A DNA stretch of 64,000 bases from Leucobacter insecticola (GTDB lineage: Bacteria; Actinomycetota; Actinomycetes; Actinomycetales; Microbacteriaceae): positions 2,852,001 through 2,916,000 of the forward strand of contig NZ_CP049934.1 in NCBI RefSeq assembly GCF_011382965.1, written 5' to 3'. Positions 20,272 through 28,373 of the stretch are shown here, one piece after another. The notes beneath the pieces were generated by a model. The model was not told the DNA's origin, did no database searches, and saw only the letters and a program-made list of their open reading frames with translations. Numbering within the stretch: position 1 is the first letter of the stretch; the number at the start of each line of letters is the position of its first letter. A program made the position numbers and the translations under genes.

Positions 20272-20303
20272 CCCCCGTCATCCTGCGCGTAGTCGCAGGA
20301 TCC
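20272..20303. repeat. Palindromic intergenic repeat, family C, copy 2
   Basis: CCCCCGTCATCCTGCG, then CGTAGT, then CGCAGGATCC. This is a direct repeat of the preceding unit with a changed loop (stem ATCCTGCG / CGCAGGAT). Keeping the stem while the loop varies suggests selection on structure. It lies 23 bases before the fumC start. Confidence 0.7.
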
Positions 20304-20325
20304 ACCACCGAATCAAAGGATGATT

Positions 20326-21732
20326 GTGACTGAAGAGATCGAATACCGCATCGAGCACGACACGATGGGTGAGGTCCGCGTTCCCAAGAACGCGCTCTAC
20401 GCCGCTCAGACTCAGCGCGCTGTCGAGAACTTCCCCATCTCAGGTTCCGGCCTTGAGCCAGCCCAGATCGTCGCTCTCGCCCGCATCAAGCGCGCGGCAG
20501 CAATCGCAAACGCTGAGCTCGGGATCCTCGATGCGGCCATCAGCAAGGCAATTGTCGCGGCAGCGGACGAGATCATCGGCGGCTCGCACCACGACCAGTT
20601 CCCGGTCGACACCTACCAGACCGGATCCGGCACCTCGTCGAACATGAACATGAACGAGGTGCTCGCGACCCTCGCGACGAAGCACCTCGGGGCTCCGGTT
20701 CATCCGAACGACCACGTCAACGCGTCCCAGTCGTCCAATGACGTGTTCCCGACTTCGGTGCACATCGCCGTGACGGGGGCGCTCGTCGAGCAGCTCGTAC
20801 CGGCGCTCTCGCACCTCGCCGAGGCGTTCGAAGCGAAAGCCGAGCTGTGGAAGACCGCCGTCAAGCCCGGCCGCACACACCTGATGGACGCAACCCCGGT
20901 CACCCTCGGCCAGGAGTTCGGTGGCTTCGCTGCGCAGATCCGCTACGGCATCGAGCGGGTACAGGCTGCGCTCCCCCGTGTCGCCGAGGTCCCCCAGGGC
21001 GGCACCGCGGTTGGCACCGGCATCAATACCCCGCTCGGCTTCCCCGAGAAGGTCATTGCCGAGATCGCCGCATCAAGCGGACTGCCGATCACCGAGGCAC
21101 GGGACCACTTCGAGGCGCAGGCAAACCGTGACGGCCTTGTCGAGGCCTCGGGCGCGCTGCGCACCATCGCCGTGTCGCTCACCAAGATCAACAACGATCT
21201 GCGCTGGATGGCTTCGGGCCCGAACACCGGTCTCGGCGAGCTGCACATTCCCGATCTGCAGCCCGGCTCCTCCATCATGCCCGGCAAGGTAAACCCCGTC
21301 GTTCCCGAGGCCGTGCTGATGGTGTGCGCGCGGGTCATTGGTAACGACGCGACGATCGCCTGGGGCGGCGCTTCGGGATCCTTCGAACTCAATGTGCAGA
21401 TCCCCGTCATGGGCACCGCGCTGCTCGAGTCGATCCGTCTGATGTCGAACGCATCGCGCGTGCTCGCCGACAAGACCGTTGCGGGCCTCGAGGCAAACCT
21501 CGACCGCGCAGCAGCGCTCGCGGGCATGAGCCCGTCGACCGTGACCCCGCTCAACCGCCTCATCGGCTACGAGGCAGCTGCAAAGATCGCGAAGCACTCG
21601 GTCGCGAAGGGCATCACCGTGCGCGAGGCCGTCATCGACCTCGGCTACGTTGAGCGCGGCGAGGTCTCAGAGGCAGAGCTCGACAAGGCCCTCGACCTGC
21701 TCTCGATGACCCACCCGGGCGTCGCGAAGTAA
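20326..21732 (+). CDS. fumC: Class II fumarate hydratase
   Basis: A 468-residue fumarase of the aspartase/fumarase superfamily, converting fumarate to L-malate in the TCA cycle. It contains '[16 protein letters not shown]' near residue 100, '[16 protein letters not shown]' near 130, '[16 protein letters not shown]' and the superfamily signature '[15 protein letters not shown]'. AAAGGA (20315-20320) is well spaced for the GTG at 20326 and too close to the ATG at 20320, so I take the GTG. It stands as a single gene followed by a hairpin. Confidence 0.95.
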   Translation: MTEEIEYRIEHDTMGEVRVPKNALYAAQTQRAVENFPISGSGLEPAQIVALARIKRAAAIANAELGILDAAISKAIVAAADEIIGGSHHDQFPVDTYQTGSGTSSNMNMNEVLATLATKHLGAPVHPNDHVNASQSSNDVFPTSVHIAVTGALVEQLVPALSHLAEAFEAKAELWKTAVKPGRTHLMDATPVTLGQEFGGFAAQIRYGIERVQAALPRVAEVPQGGTAVGTGINTPLGFPEKVIAEIAASSGLPITEARDHFEAQANRDGLVEASGALRTIAVSLTKINNDLRWMASGPNTGLGELHIPDLQPGSSIMPGKVNPVVPEAVLMVCARVIGNDATIAWGGASGSFELNVQIPVMGTALLESIRLMSNASRVLADKTVAGLEANLDRAAALAGMSPSTVTPLNRLIGYEAAAKIAKHSVAKGITVREAVIDLGYVERGEVSEAELDKALDLLSMTHPGVAK

Positions 21733-21747
21733 CACCCGTCCCGCTAC

Positions 21748-21785
21748 CGGCGCTTGAGTGAGGCGTTGCACTCGCTCAAGCGGCG
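21748..21785 (+). terminator. Hairpin after fumC
   Basis: CGCTTGAGTGA (21751-21761) pairs with TCGCTCAAGCG (about 21772-21782) with one mismatch; flanking C/G bases extend the stem. It starts some 15 bases after the fumC stop. Confidence 0.5.
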
Positions 21786-21876
21786 GCGGTGGGTCGAGCG
21801 CGACCAGCTCCGCTCGCTCAACCGAACTTCTATTCGTATCCGTGACACATGCACGCGGGCGCGAGGAAAGGCACTG

Positions 21877-22359
21877 ATGGACGGGTGGCAGGCGCGCGTC
21901 GACGCAGTGTGGAACGACCCCGCGGCATCCGCGGAGGAGGTGGTCGCGCGGATCACGGAGCTGGTGGCGGCGCTGCCAGCGGATGATCCGCGCGGCCCGT
22001 TCGAACTCGGCGGGGCCTACGATTCCGCGGGCCAGGAGGCGGCCGCTGCAGAGCAGTACGCCCGCGCGATCGAGCTCGGTGTGAGCGGACGGGCTCGCGC
22101 CGCGCTCGACATTCAGTATGCGTCGACGCTGCGCAATCTGGATCGGGCCGAGGAAGCGATTGAGATCCTGCGAACCAGCCGCAGAGACCCCGACCTCGGT
22201 GCGTCACCCGACGCATTTCTCGCGCTCGCGCTACACTCGGCGGGCCAGCCGGAGGAGGCCCTCGCTGTGGCGCTCGACGCGCTCATCCCGTACCTGCCGA
22301 GCTACGAGCGTTCTCTCCGCGGCTACGTCGAGGAGTTGCGCGCAGGAGCCGCCAACTGA
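21877..22359 (+). CDS. Tetratricopeptide-repeat protein
   Basis: A 160-residue soluble protein with about three TPR helical hairpins. These are 'GPFELGGAYDSAGQEAAAAE', then 'LDIQYASTLRNLDRAEEAIE', then 'AFLALALHSAGQPEEALAVA'. GAGGAAAG ends six bases before the ATG at 21877, and the open frame further upstream shows no homology. Similar stand-alone TPR proteins are common in actinobacteria and have no known function; a scaffolding role is inferred only from the fold. It is tail to tail with the acyl-CoA dehydrogenase gene, one base apart. Confidence 0.75.
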   Translation: MDGWQARVDAVWNDPAASAEEVVARITELVAALPADDPRGPFELGGAYDSAGQEAAAAEQYARAIELGVSGRARAALDIQYASTLRNLDRAEEAIEILRTSRRDPDLGASPDAFLALALHSAGQPEEALAVALDALIPYLPSYERSLRGYVEELRAGAAN

Positions 22360-22360
22360 C

Positions 22361-23549
22361 TCAGTCGGTGAGCGAGGCGCGCACCGTCTTCGCGAGAGCG
22401 GAGGCTGAGGAGGGATGGAACATCCCGGCGAGCACGTCGCGGTACAGGCGGGCAAGTTCCGAGTCGGCTTGGAAGCCCCGGGACCCTGCAAAACGCATCG
22501 CGACATCCACGGCCTGCCGCGCTTCGTCACAGACCTGGTTGCGGGCCGCGGCGAGCGCCAAGAACCAATCGTCACGCTCACGAAGCCCATCAACGTCGCG
22601 CGCGAGCAGCGTCAGCGTATCGACCGAACGGCGATGATCCAGCACGGCCGTTGTCAGCCGCGAAGCGAGCTCGGGATCATCGAGCCGGATTCCCTCGCCG
22701 TCCAGTCCCGGCCGGTTCGCCGCCCCCGCGCAAGCTCGAGCGCGCGATCGGCGATCCCCGCATACACGGACGCGGTCAGCAGCGAGAACGAGGAAAAGAT
22801 GGCGAGCACGAGCGGGTCGCTGCCGTCGAACGGGGCGATCCGCGCGGCAACATCTTCGGGCAGGAGCGGAACCTTTTCAAGCGTGGTGTTCCAGCTCTGC
22901 GTAGCCCGCATCCCGAGCGGGTTCCAGGTTCCGGGGTGCTCGATCCGCCCGCTCGGAAGCCCGAGCGAACCCTGATCCTGCTGCCGCACCCCGGCGGCCT
23001 CGCGACGCACAAACCCAAACACCAACTGGAGTTCTTCGCCCGGCAGCTCACAGCGCGCGTGCACTCCCAGCCGGGTCCACACGGGCGAGAGAGTCGTAAA
23101 CACTTTGGTGCCAGAGACCAGATAGCCGCCGTCCGGCTGCGGCTCGGCTCGCGAGTGCGCGTCCATCAGGACCGCGTCGTTGCCAGCCTCGGAGATCCCG
23201 AACGCAAACACCTCCCCGGCCACCGCGTCGCGCAGCACCCAGTTGAGCGTGCCGATCCCGCGCTCGTGCAGGAAGCGCGCCACCTGCACCCACACGAGGT
23301 GCATGTTCACGCCGAGCGCGGTCGCGGGGCGTAAGAGGCGAGTCGCCGTTGGCAGCGCACGAGCGTGTCGAGCGAGATCCCGGCTCCGCCTATCTCGCCC
23401 GGCACCACCACCGCAAGGTATCCGCTCTCGCGCAGCTCGGCAAGGTCCTCGCTGAAGAATCGGTTGTCGGCGTCGTAGCCGACGGCGCGCTCGCGGAAGC
23501 GCTCAAGCATCGCGGCGGGCAGGATCGCTTCAGGAGTGGGATCGGTCAT
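22361..23549 (-). pseudogene. Acyl-CoA dehydrogenase, frameshifted twice in this sequence
   Basis: Three frames make one acyl-CoA dehydrogenase-fold flavoprotein of about 395 residues. The N-terminal segment is 'MTDPTPEAILPAAMLERFRE..' to 'TLVRCQRRLASYAP'. The middle runs from 'NMHLVWVQVARFLHERG' through 'VSGTKVFTTLSP'. The C-terminal segment is 'LDHRRSVDTLTLLARDVDG..'. One extra C in the coding-strand CCCC run (plus-strand gggg, 23326-23329) gives '..SYAPATALGVNMHL..'. One extra G in the GGGGG run (plus-strand ccccc, 22723-22727) gives '..ARGAANRPGLDGEGIRLDD..'. It lacks an obvious catalytic glutamate motif, so it may belong to an acyl-CoA dehydrogenase-like monooxygenase branch. Its substrate is unknown. 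Confidence 0.7.
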
Positions 23550-23588
23550 CCCCCCACCCTACGCCTACCCCCGTTGACCGGCCAGAGG

Positions 23589-23686
23589 CTGACGAGCGTC
23601 CGTGATACTGACGAGCGTCCCCCATACTCGTTCGTCATTGTGCGTCGCGATTACGGACACTCGTCGGGTTGGGGGACACTCGTCGG
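23589..23686. repeat. Palindromic intergenic repeat, family A, copy 2
   Basis: The left arm has two CTGACGAGCGTCC half-sites (from 23589 and 23608). The right arm has two inverted copies ending in ACACTCGTCGG (about 23655-23668 and 23671-23686), around a 30-base centre. The architecture is the same as at 1730-1823. It lies between the acyl-CoA dehydrogenase start and the PhoH stop. Confidence 0.65.
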
Positions 23687-23724
23687 TCGATGGGGCGCGG
23701 GATCAGGGAGCGGGAGCGCCGCAG

Positions 23725-25080
23725 CTACGGGGTGTCGAGCAGCTCCGTGACGAGCGCCGCGATTTCGCTCCGCTCAGAGCGGGTGAGCGTGACGTGACCG
23801 AAGAGCCTGTGACCCTTCAGCTTTTCAATTACCGCGGCGATCCCGTCGTAACGCCCCACCCGCAAGTTGTCGCGCTGCGCCACATCATGGGTCAGGATCA
23901 CCCGAGAGTTCTGGCCGATCCTGCTGAGCATCGTGAGCAGCACACCCCGCTCCAGCGACTGCGCCTCATCAACAATCACGAACGCGTCGTGCAGTGATCG
24001 CCCGCGAATGTGGGTGAGCGGCAGTACCTCAATGAGATCCCGCGAGATCACCTCATCAAGCACATTTTCCGAGACGATCGAGCCGAGGGTATCGAACACG
24101 GCCTGCGCCCACGGGTTCATCTTCTCCTGGTGATCGCCGGGAAGGTACCCGAGCTCTTGGCCTCCCACGGCATACAGCGGCCGAAAGATCATGACTTTCC
24201 GGTGCTGTCTGCGTTCAAGCACCGCTTCAAGACCGGCTGCGAGCGCGAGCGCCGACTTACCCGTACCTGCGCTGCCTCCGAGCGACACGATTCCGACCTC
24301 AGGATCAAGCAGCAGATCGATCGCGAGCCGCTGCTCGGCGCTGCGCCCGGTGAGCCCGAAAATCTCGCGGTCGCCGCGCACGAGTGTCAATGATCGCGCA
24401 CTGTCGACCCGACCGAGCGCCGAGCCGCGGGGCGAGGTCAAGATAAGCCCGGTGCCCAGAGGGAGATCGGCAAGCCCTTCGACCTCATCGAGCCGATCAT
24501 CTTCCCAGAGTTTCCGCATCTGCTCTTCGGTGACTTCGAGCGCGCTCGTGCCGGAATAGCTATCGTCCCGCGCGAGTTCCGCACGGTATTCCTCGGACCC
24601 GAGCCCCAGCGCCGCGGCCTTCAGACGCATCGGTAGATCCTTCGACACCACCGTGACTTCAAGCCCCTCGGAAGCAAGGTTCTGCGCGACCGCGAGCACC
24701 CGGGTGTCGTTGTCGCCGAGTCGCATGCCACTCGGAAGCGCGTCGACGTTTGTGTGGTTAAGCTCCACCCGAAGCGTTCCCCCGGCATCGCCCACGGGCA
24801 CCGAGGAATCGAGGCGCAGATGCTTCTCACGCAGCTCATCGAGGATCCGCAGCGCTCGTCGCGCGAAGTATCCGAGGTCAGGATCGTGGCGTTTCTTCTC
24901 AAGCTCCATCACCACCACAACCGGGAGGATCACCGAGTGCTCCGCAAACCGGAACAGGGCCATCGGATCGCTCAGCAACACAGAAGTATCAAGCACATAG
25001 GTCCGCTGCGCCTGCTCAGCGGGTGAGGTCGTCTTCGCTCCGGCACTCGGGCGGCTGGTGAGGTGCTGGGTGTTGGCCAC
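23725..25080 (-). CDS. PIN-PhoH family ATPase (PhoH2-like)
   Basis: A 451-residue fusion of an N-terminal PIN RNase domain (about 27-155: '[18 protein letters not shown]', acidic '[14 protein letters not shown]', '[12 protein letters not shown]') and a C-terminal PhoH ATPase (P-loop '[18 protein letters not shown]' near 270; Walker B '[12 protein letters not shown]'). Mycobacterial PhoH2 of this layout is an RNA helicase/RNase. The GTG start at 25080 has AGGAG seven bases upstream. I see no small antitoxin-like gene upstream, unlike the mycobacterial phoAT-phoH2 operon. It is divergent from the TetR gene. Confidence 0.88.
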   Translation of the reverse strand: MANTQHLTSRPSAGAKTTSPAEQAQRTYVLDTSVLLSDPMALFRFAEHSVILPVVVVMELEKKRHDPDLGYFARRALRILDELREKHLRLDSSVPVGDAGGTLRVELNHTNVDALPSGMRLGDNDTRVLAVAQNLASEGLEVTVVSKDLPMRLKAAALGLGSEEYRAELARDDSYSGTSALEVTEEQMRKLWEDDRLDEVEGLADLPLGTGLILTSPRGSALGRVDSARSLTLVRGDREIFGLTGRSAEQRLAIDLLLDPEVGIVSLGGSAGTGKSALALAAGLEAVLERRQHRKVMIFRPLYAVGGQELGYLPGDHQEKMNPWAQAVFDTLGSIVSENVLDEVISRDLIEVLPLTHIRGRSLHDAFVIVDEAQSLERGVLLTMLSRIGQNSRVILTHDVAQRDNLRVGRYDGIAAVIEKLKGHRLFGHVTLTRSERSEIAALVTELLDTP

Positions 25081-25284
25081 GATGGCTCCTTAGGCTGTCC
25101 TAGGCTCCAACTGGAAGCTGAAGCCTCCTCGGCTTCAGCGGATGGCGGTGTTGTGCATGTAGCGAGCCACCCGCTCATCGGACGCGATGCCCGATACCTG
25201 ACAAGGTACGACGTGATGCGCAGAGTACGCGAAACGACACGCAAAAGTTCATCTGAACGATTCATGAGCGAGTAGGGTGGCATC

Positions 25285-25866
25285 ATGACCGACGCAAGAA
25301 TTGTCAGGACCCGGGCGGCGCTGCACGCTGCCATTTTGGAACTCGCGGCGCAAAAGCCCGTCCCCGACATCACCGTGTCCGAGCTCGCGCAGCAGGCCGG
25401 GATCAACCGAGTGACGTTTTACAAGCATTACACCTCCCCTGCAGATGCGCTGGGCGCCGCCATCGAGCGAGAGCTTGCTGACGCACGCCAACACTTCCTT
25501 GCGGGACACGAGGGACCAACACTCAATCCTGGGCAGGGATTCCGCGAAGGAGTTTCGTTGGTGCTCGACCACGTCGAGCGCCATCGAGCCCTGTACCTTT
25601 TGGCCATCAATACCCCGCAAGACGGCTCCGTGCCCAACAGCCTCGCGAATCATTTCACAAAATCAATGCAGGAGTACCTCGCTTTGCGGGTGAAACTCTC
25701 ACCGCCAATTCCGGAACTCGACGAGCAAATGGTGGCGGGCTACTACGGTTACGCCATGGTTGGAGCGATCAAAGGGTGGCTCCTGAAAGGCAATGCCAGC
25801 CGCGAAGAGTTCGCTCAGGTCCTCGTCTCGCTGATCCCCACCTGGTGGTTCATCAACGAGGACTAA
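25285..25866 (+). CDS. TetR/AcrR-family transcriptional regulator
   Basis: A 193-residue regulator. The N-terminal helix-turn-helix is 'ITVSELAQQAGINRVTFYKH' (about 34-53). The C-terminal ligand-binding domain resembles the TetR_C_33 type ('LVLDHVERHRALYLLAINTP', 'GYYGYAMVGAIKGWLLKG'). It is divergent from the PhoH gene and tail to tail with the glutaryl-CoA dehydrogenase gene. The two genes overlap at their stop codons (25863-25866), so they cannot be separated by a terminator. The target is unknown. Confidence 0.85.
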   Translation: MTDARIVRTRAALHAAILELAAQKPVPDITVSELAQQAGINRVTFYKHYTSPADALGAAIERELADARQHFLAGHEGPTLNPGQGFREGVSLVLDHVERHRALYLLAINTPQDGSVPNSLANHFTKSMQEYLALRVKLSPPIPELDEQMVAGYYGYAMVGAIKGWLLKGNASREEFAQVLVSLIPTWWFINED

Positions 25867-27026
25867 AACGCTGCAATGCCGGTGAGTTCTCGCCCGATCA
25901 CGAGCTGGTGCACCTCGTCAGTGCCCTCGTAGGTGCGCACTGACTCAAGGTTCGCCATGTGACGCATCACCGGGAAATCGCTCGTGATTCCGTCGCCGCC
26001 AAGAATCGAGCGGGCCGTGCTTGCGATCTTGATTGCTTCCCTCACGTTATTGAGCTTGCCGACCGAGATCTGACCGTAGCTGAGGGTGCCCGCGTCTTTC
26101 AGGCGCCCCAGGTGCAGCGCAAGCAGCAGCCCCTTTTCGTACTCGACGAACATGTCGGCAAGCTGCGCCTGAATAATTTGCTTGCCACCAATCGGGGCCC
26201 CGAACACTTCCCGGCTCTTGGAGCGTTCCACGGCGACCTCGAGACAGGATCTGGCAGCCCCCATCACGCCCCAGGCAATCCCGTAGCGGGCCTCATTGAG
26301 GCACTTAAATGGGGAGGAGAGACCCTTGGATTTCGGCAGGATCGCGTCCAGTGGGAGGCGCACATCGCTGAGCTCAATCTCGGTCTGCAGCGAGGCTCGC
26401 ATGGATAGCTTGTTTTCGATCGCGGTCGCTGTGAACCCCGGGGTATCGGTGGGCACAACAAAGCCGCGCACCACGCCCTCCTCATCTTTCGCCCAGATCA
26501 CCCCGACCGCGGCGATCGTGCCGAGACCGATCCAGCGCTTCTTACCGTTCAACACCCATTCCTCACCGTCACGGCGAGCCGTGGTGAGCATCGTGTTGGG
26601 ATCGGATCCGCCCTGCGGCTCGGTCAGTCCAAAAAATCCGATGGCCTCGCCGCGGCCCATCGCCGGCAGCCAGCGCTCTTTCTGCTCTTCGGAACCGAAC
26701 TTGTAAATCGCGCCCATCGCGAGCGAGCCCTGCACGGAGAGTGCTGTGCGGAAGCCGGAATCGACGGCTTCGAACTCCATCGCGACGAGGCCGTAAGCAA
26801 CGGACGAGGCCCCGCGCAGGCCGTAACCCTCCATATACATACCAAATGCGCCAAACTCACCCACCTCGGGCAGCAACTCGACCGGCAGCCGTCGATCCTC
26901 GAACGCTTGGTCAATGACCGGGCGGATCCTGGTCTGCGCAAATTCACGCGCCTTCAGCTGCCACTCGCGCTCCTCTTCGGTCACGTAGTCGGCGACATTG
27001 AAAAGCTGGTCGATCGTGGTGGTCAT
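25863..27026 (-). CDS. gcdH: Glutaryl-CoA dehydrogenase
   Basis: A 387-residue acyl-CoA dehydrogenase of the glutaryl-CoA type, which oxidatively decarboxylates glutaryl-CoA to crotonyl-CoA with FAD. It has 'FFGLTEPQGGSDPNTMLTTA' and 'YGIAWGVMGAARSCLEVAVE'. The catalytic glutamate is E367 in 'RTYEGTDEVHQLVIGRELTG'. AGGAG lies four bases before the ATG at 27026. It is 26 bases downstream of a family III CoA-transferase gene, the pairing expected for glutarate catabolism. Its stop overlaps that of the convergent TetR gene. Confidence 0.88.
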   Translation of the reverse strand: MTTTIDQLFNVADYVTEEEREWQLKAREFAQTRIRPVIDQAFEDRRLPVELLPEVGEFGAFGMYMEGYGLRGASSVAYGLVAMEFEAVDSGFRTALSVQGSLAMGAIYKFGSEEQKERWLPAMGRGEAIGFFGLTEPQGGSDPNTMLTTARRDGEEWVLNGKKRWIGLGTIAAVGVIWAKDEEGVVRGFVVPTDTPGFTATAIENKLSMRASLQTEIELSDVRLPLDAILPKSKGLSSPFKCLNEARYGIAWGVMGAARSCLEVAVERSKSREVFGAPIGGKQIIQAQLADMFVEYEKGLLLALHLGRLKDAGTLSYGQISVGKLNNVREAIKIASTARSILGGDGITSDFPVMRHMANLESVRTYEGTDEVHQLVIGRELTGIAAF

Positions 27027-27052
27027 GGTACTCCTGAAGAAAGTGGTGGGGG

Positions 27053-28237
27053 TCAGTTTGAGCGCGGCAGCCAGGTGGCGTCCTGGTGCTCCCCAACGCC
27101 GGGTGGCGCTGCCTGGTATCTCGCAGGCGTAGCGGAGAAACTGATCGGTGTCGCGATCGAGCGCAGCTTCGCCGTCGAACCGTCTGGGGCGGTTGCGGGG
27201 GTTTCGGCGACGATATCAAGGCCGAGGGACTGCGCAAGATCGATCGCCTGGCCGATCGTATTCACCCGCCCGGCAGGGATGCTCGCCGCGGTGAAGGCCT
27301 CGATCCATTCCGCGGCGGATCGCGTACGCAGCGGCACCTCAAGCGCGGCCCGCAGCGCGACCCGGTTCGCTACCCGCTCCGGATTCGTGGCGAATCTCTC
27401 GTCGCTCGCAAGCTCCGACACTCCGAGAACCTCGCACAGCCTCGCGAACTGCCCGTCGGTGCCGACGGCGAGCGCGATCGGCTGGTCGGCGGCATCGAGC
27501 GTTTCGTAGGGCGCGATCGAGGGGTGGGCGTTCCCCATGCGTCGGGGTGATACTCCGGTTTCGAGAGTCGAGGAGGCCTGGTTTGCGAGCGCGGAGAGCA
27601 GGGACCCGAGCAGCGTAACCTTGACGTGCTGCCCCGAGCCGCCGAGCGTATCTCGCGCCCGCAGTGCGGCCTGGATCCCGATCACGGAGTTGAGGCCCGT
27701 GAGAATGTCCACGAGTGCGACGCCGACCTTCATTGGCTCGCCGCCCTGCTCTCCGGTGATGCTCATGAGACCGCCGACCGCCTGCACCAGCAGGTCATAG
27801 CCGGGCAGGTCTTTGCCCGCCGCGTCGCCAAAGCCGGAGATCGAGCAGTAGACCACTCCGGGGTTGACCTGAGACAGCGCCTCATACCCCAGGCCAAACC
27901 GCTCCATGGTGCCCGGTTTGAAGTTTTCGATCACCACGTCGGCCGTCTGCGCGAGCTCGGTCGCGCGGGCGAGACCTGCCGGGTCGCGCAGATCACAGAC
28001 GACCGAACGCTTGCCGCGGTTCACTCCCGCGAAGTAGGTGCTCTGGCCGATCGCGTTCACCGGTGGCCGCCACTGCCTCGTACCGTCTCCCTCGGGGCTT
28101 TCGATTTTGATAACGTCTGCGCCGAGATCAGCGAGGATCATTGTCGCGTGGGGACCTGCGAGCACGCGGGAGAAATCGGCGATTCGGATCCCGCTCAAGG
28201 CACCAGAGGGCCGCTGTTCGTCCAGGGCCTCGTTCAT
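27053..28237 (-). CDS. gcdG: Family III (CaiB/BaiF) CoA-transferase, probable succinyl-CoA:glutarate CoA-transferase
   Basis: A 394-residue CaiB/BaiF CoA-transferase. It begins '..SGIRIADFSRVLAGPHATM' and has 'DVIKIESPEGDGTRQWRPP'. The family's catalytic aspartate is D148 in 'GKDLPGYDLLVQAVGGLM'. It is the first gene of an operon with glutaryl-CoA dehydrogenase. Glutarate CoA-transferases of this family (GcdG, human SUGCT) activate glutarate using succinyl-CoA, so the pair probably degrades glutarate from lysine. GAGGGGAAG precedes the ATG at 28237. The assignment rests on operon context; other acids are possible. Confidence 0.75.
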   Translation of the reverse strand: MNEALDEQRPSGALSGIRIADFSRVLAGPHATMILADLGADVIKIESPEGDGTRQWRPPVNAIGQSTYFAGVNRGKRSVVCDLRDPAGLARATELAQTADVVIENFKPGTMERFGLGYEALSQVNPGVVYCSISGFGDAAGKDLPGYDLLVQAVGGLMSITGEQGGEPMKVGVALVDILTGLNSVIGIQAALRARDTLGGSGQHVKVTLLGSLLSALANQASSTLETGVSPRRMGNAHPSIAPYETLDAADQPIALAVGTDGQFARLCEVLGVSELASDERFATNPERVANRVALRAALEVPLRTRSAAEWIEAFTAASIPAGRVNTIGQAIDLAQSLGLDIVAETPATAPDGSTAKLRSIATPISFSATPARYQAAPPGVGEHQDATWLPRSN

Positions 28238-28373
28238 GACTTCCCCTCGTCTCCCGATTCGTCGCTCTCCGTCCAGGGAGCGCCTGCTGTCGTCTCAGTC
28301 TAGGCATCGCTAGCGTACGAAGAATCGCAACCCTGCACACTCAACACAACCAACCCTATGCAAGAATGCTGGT

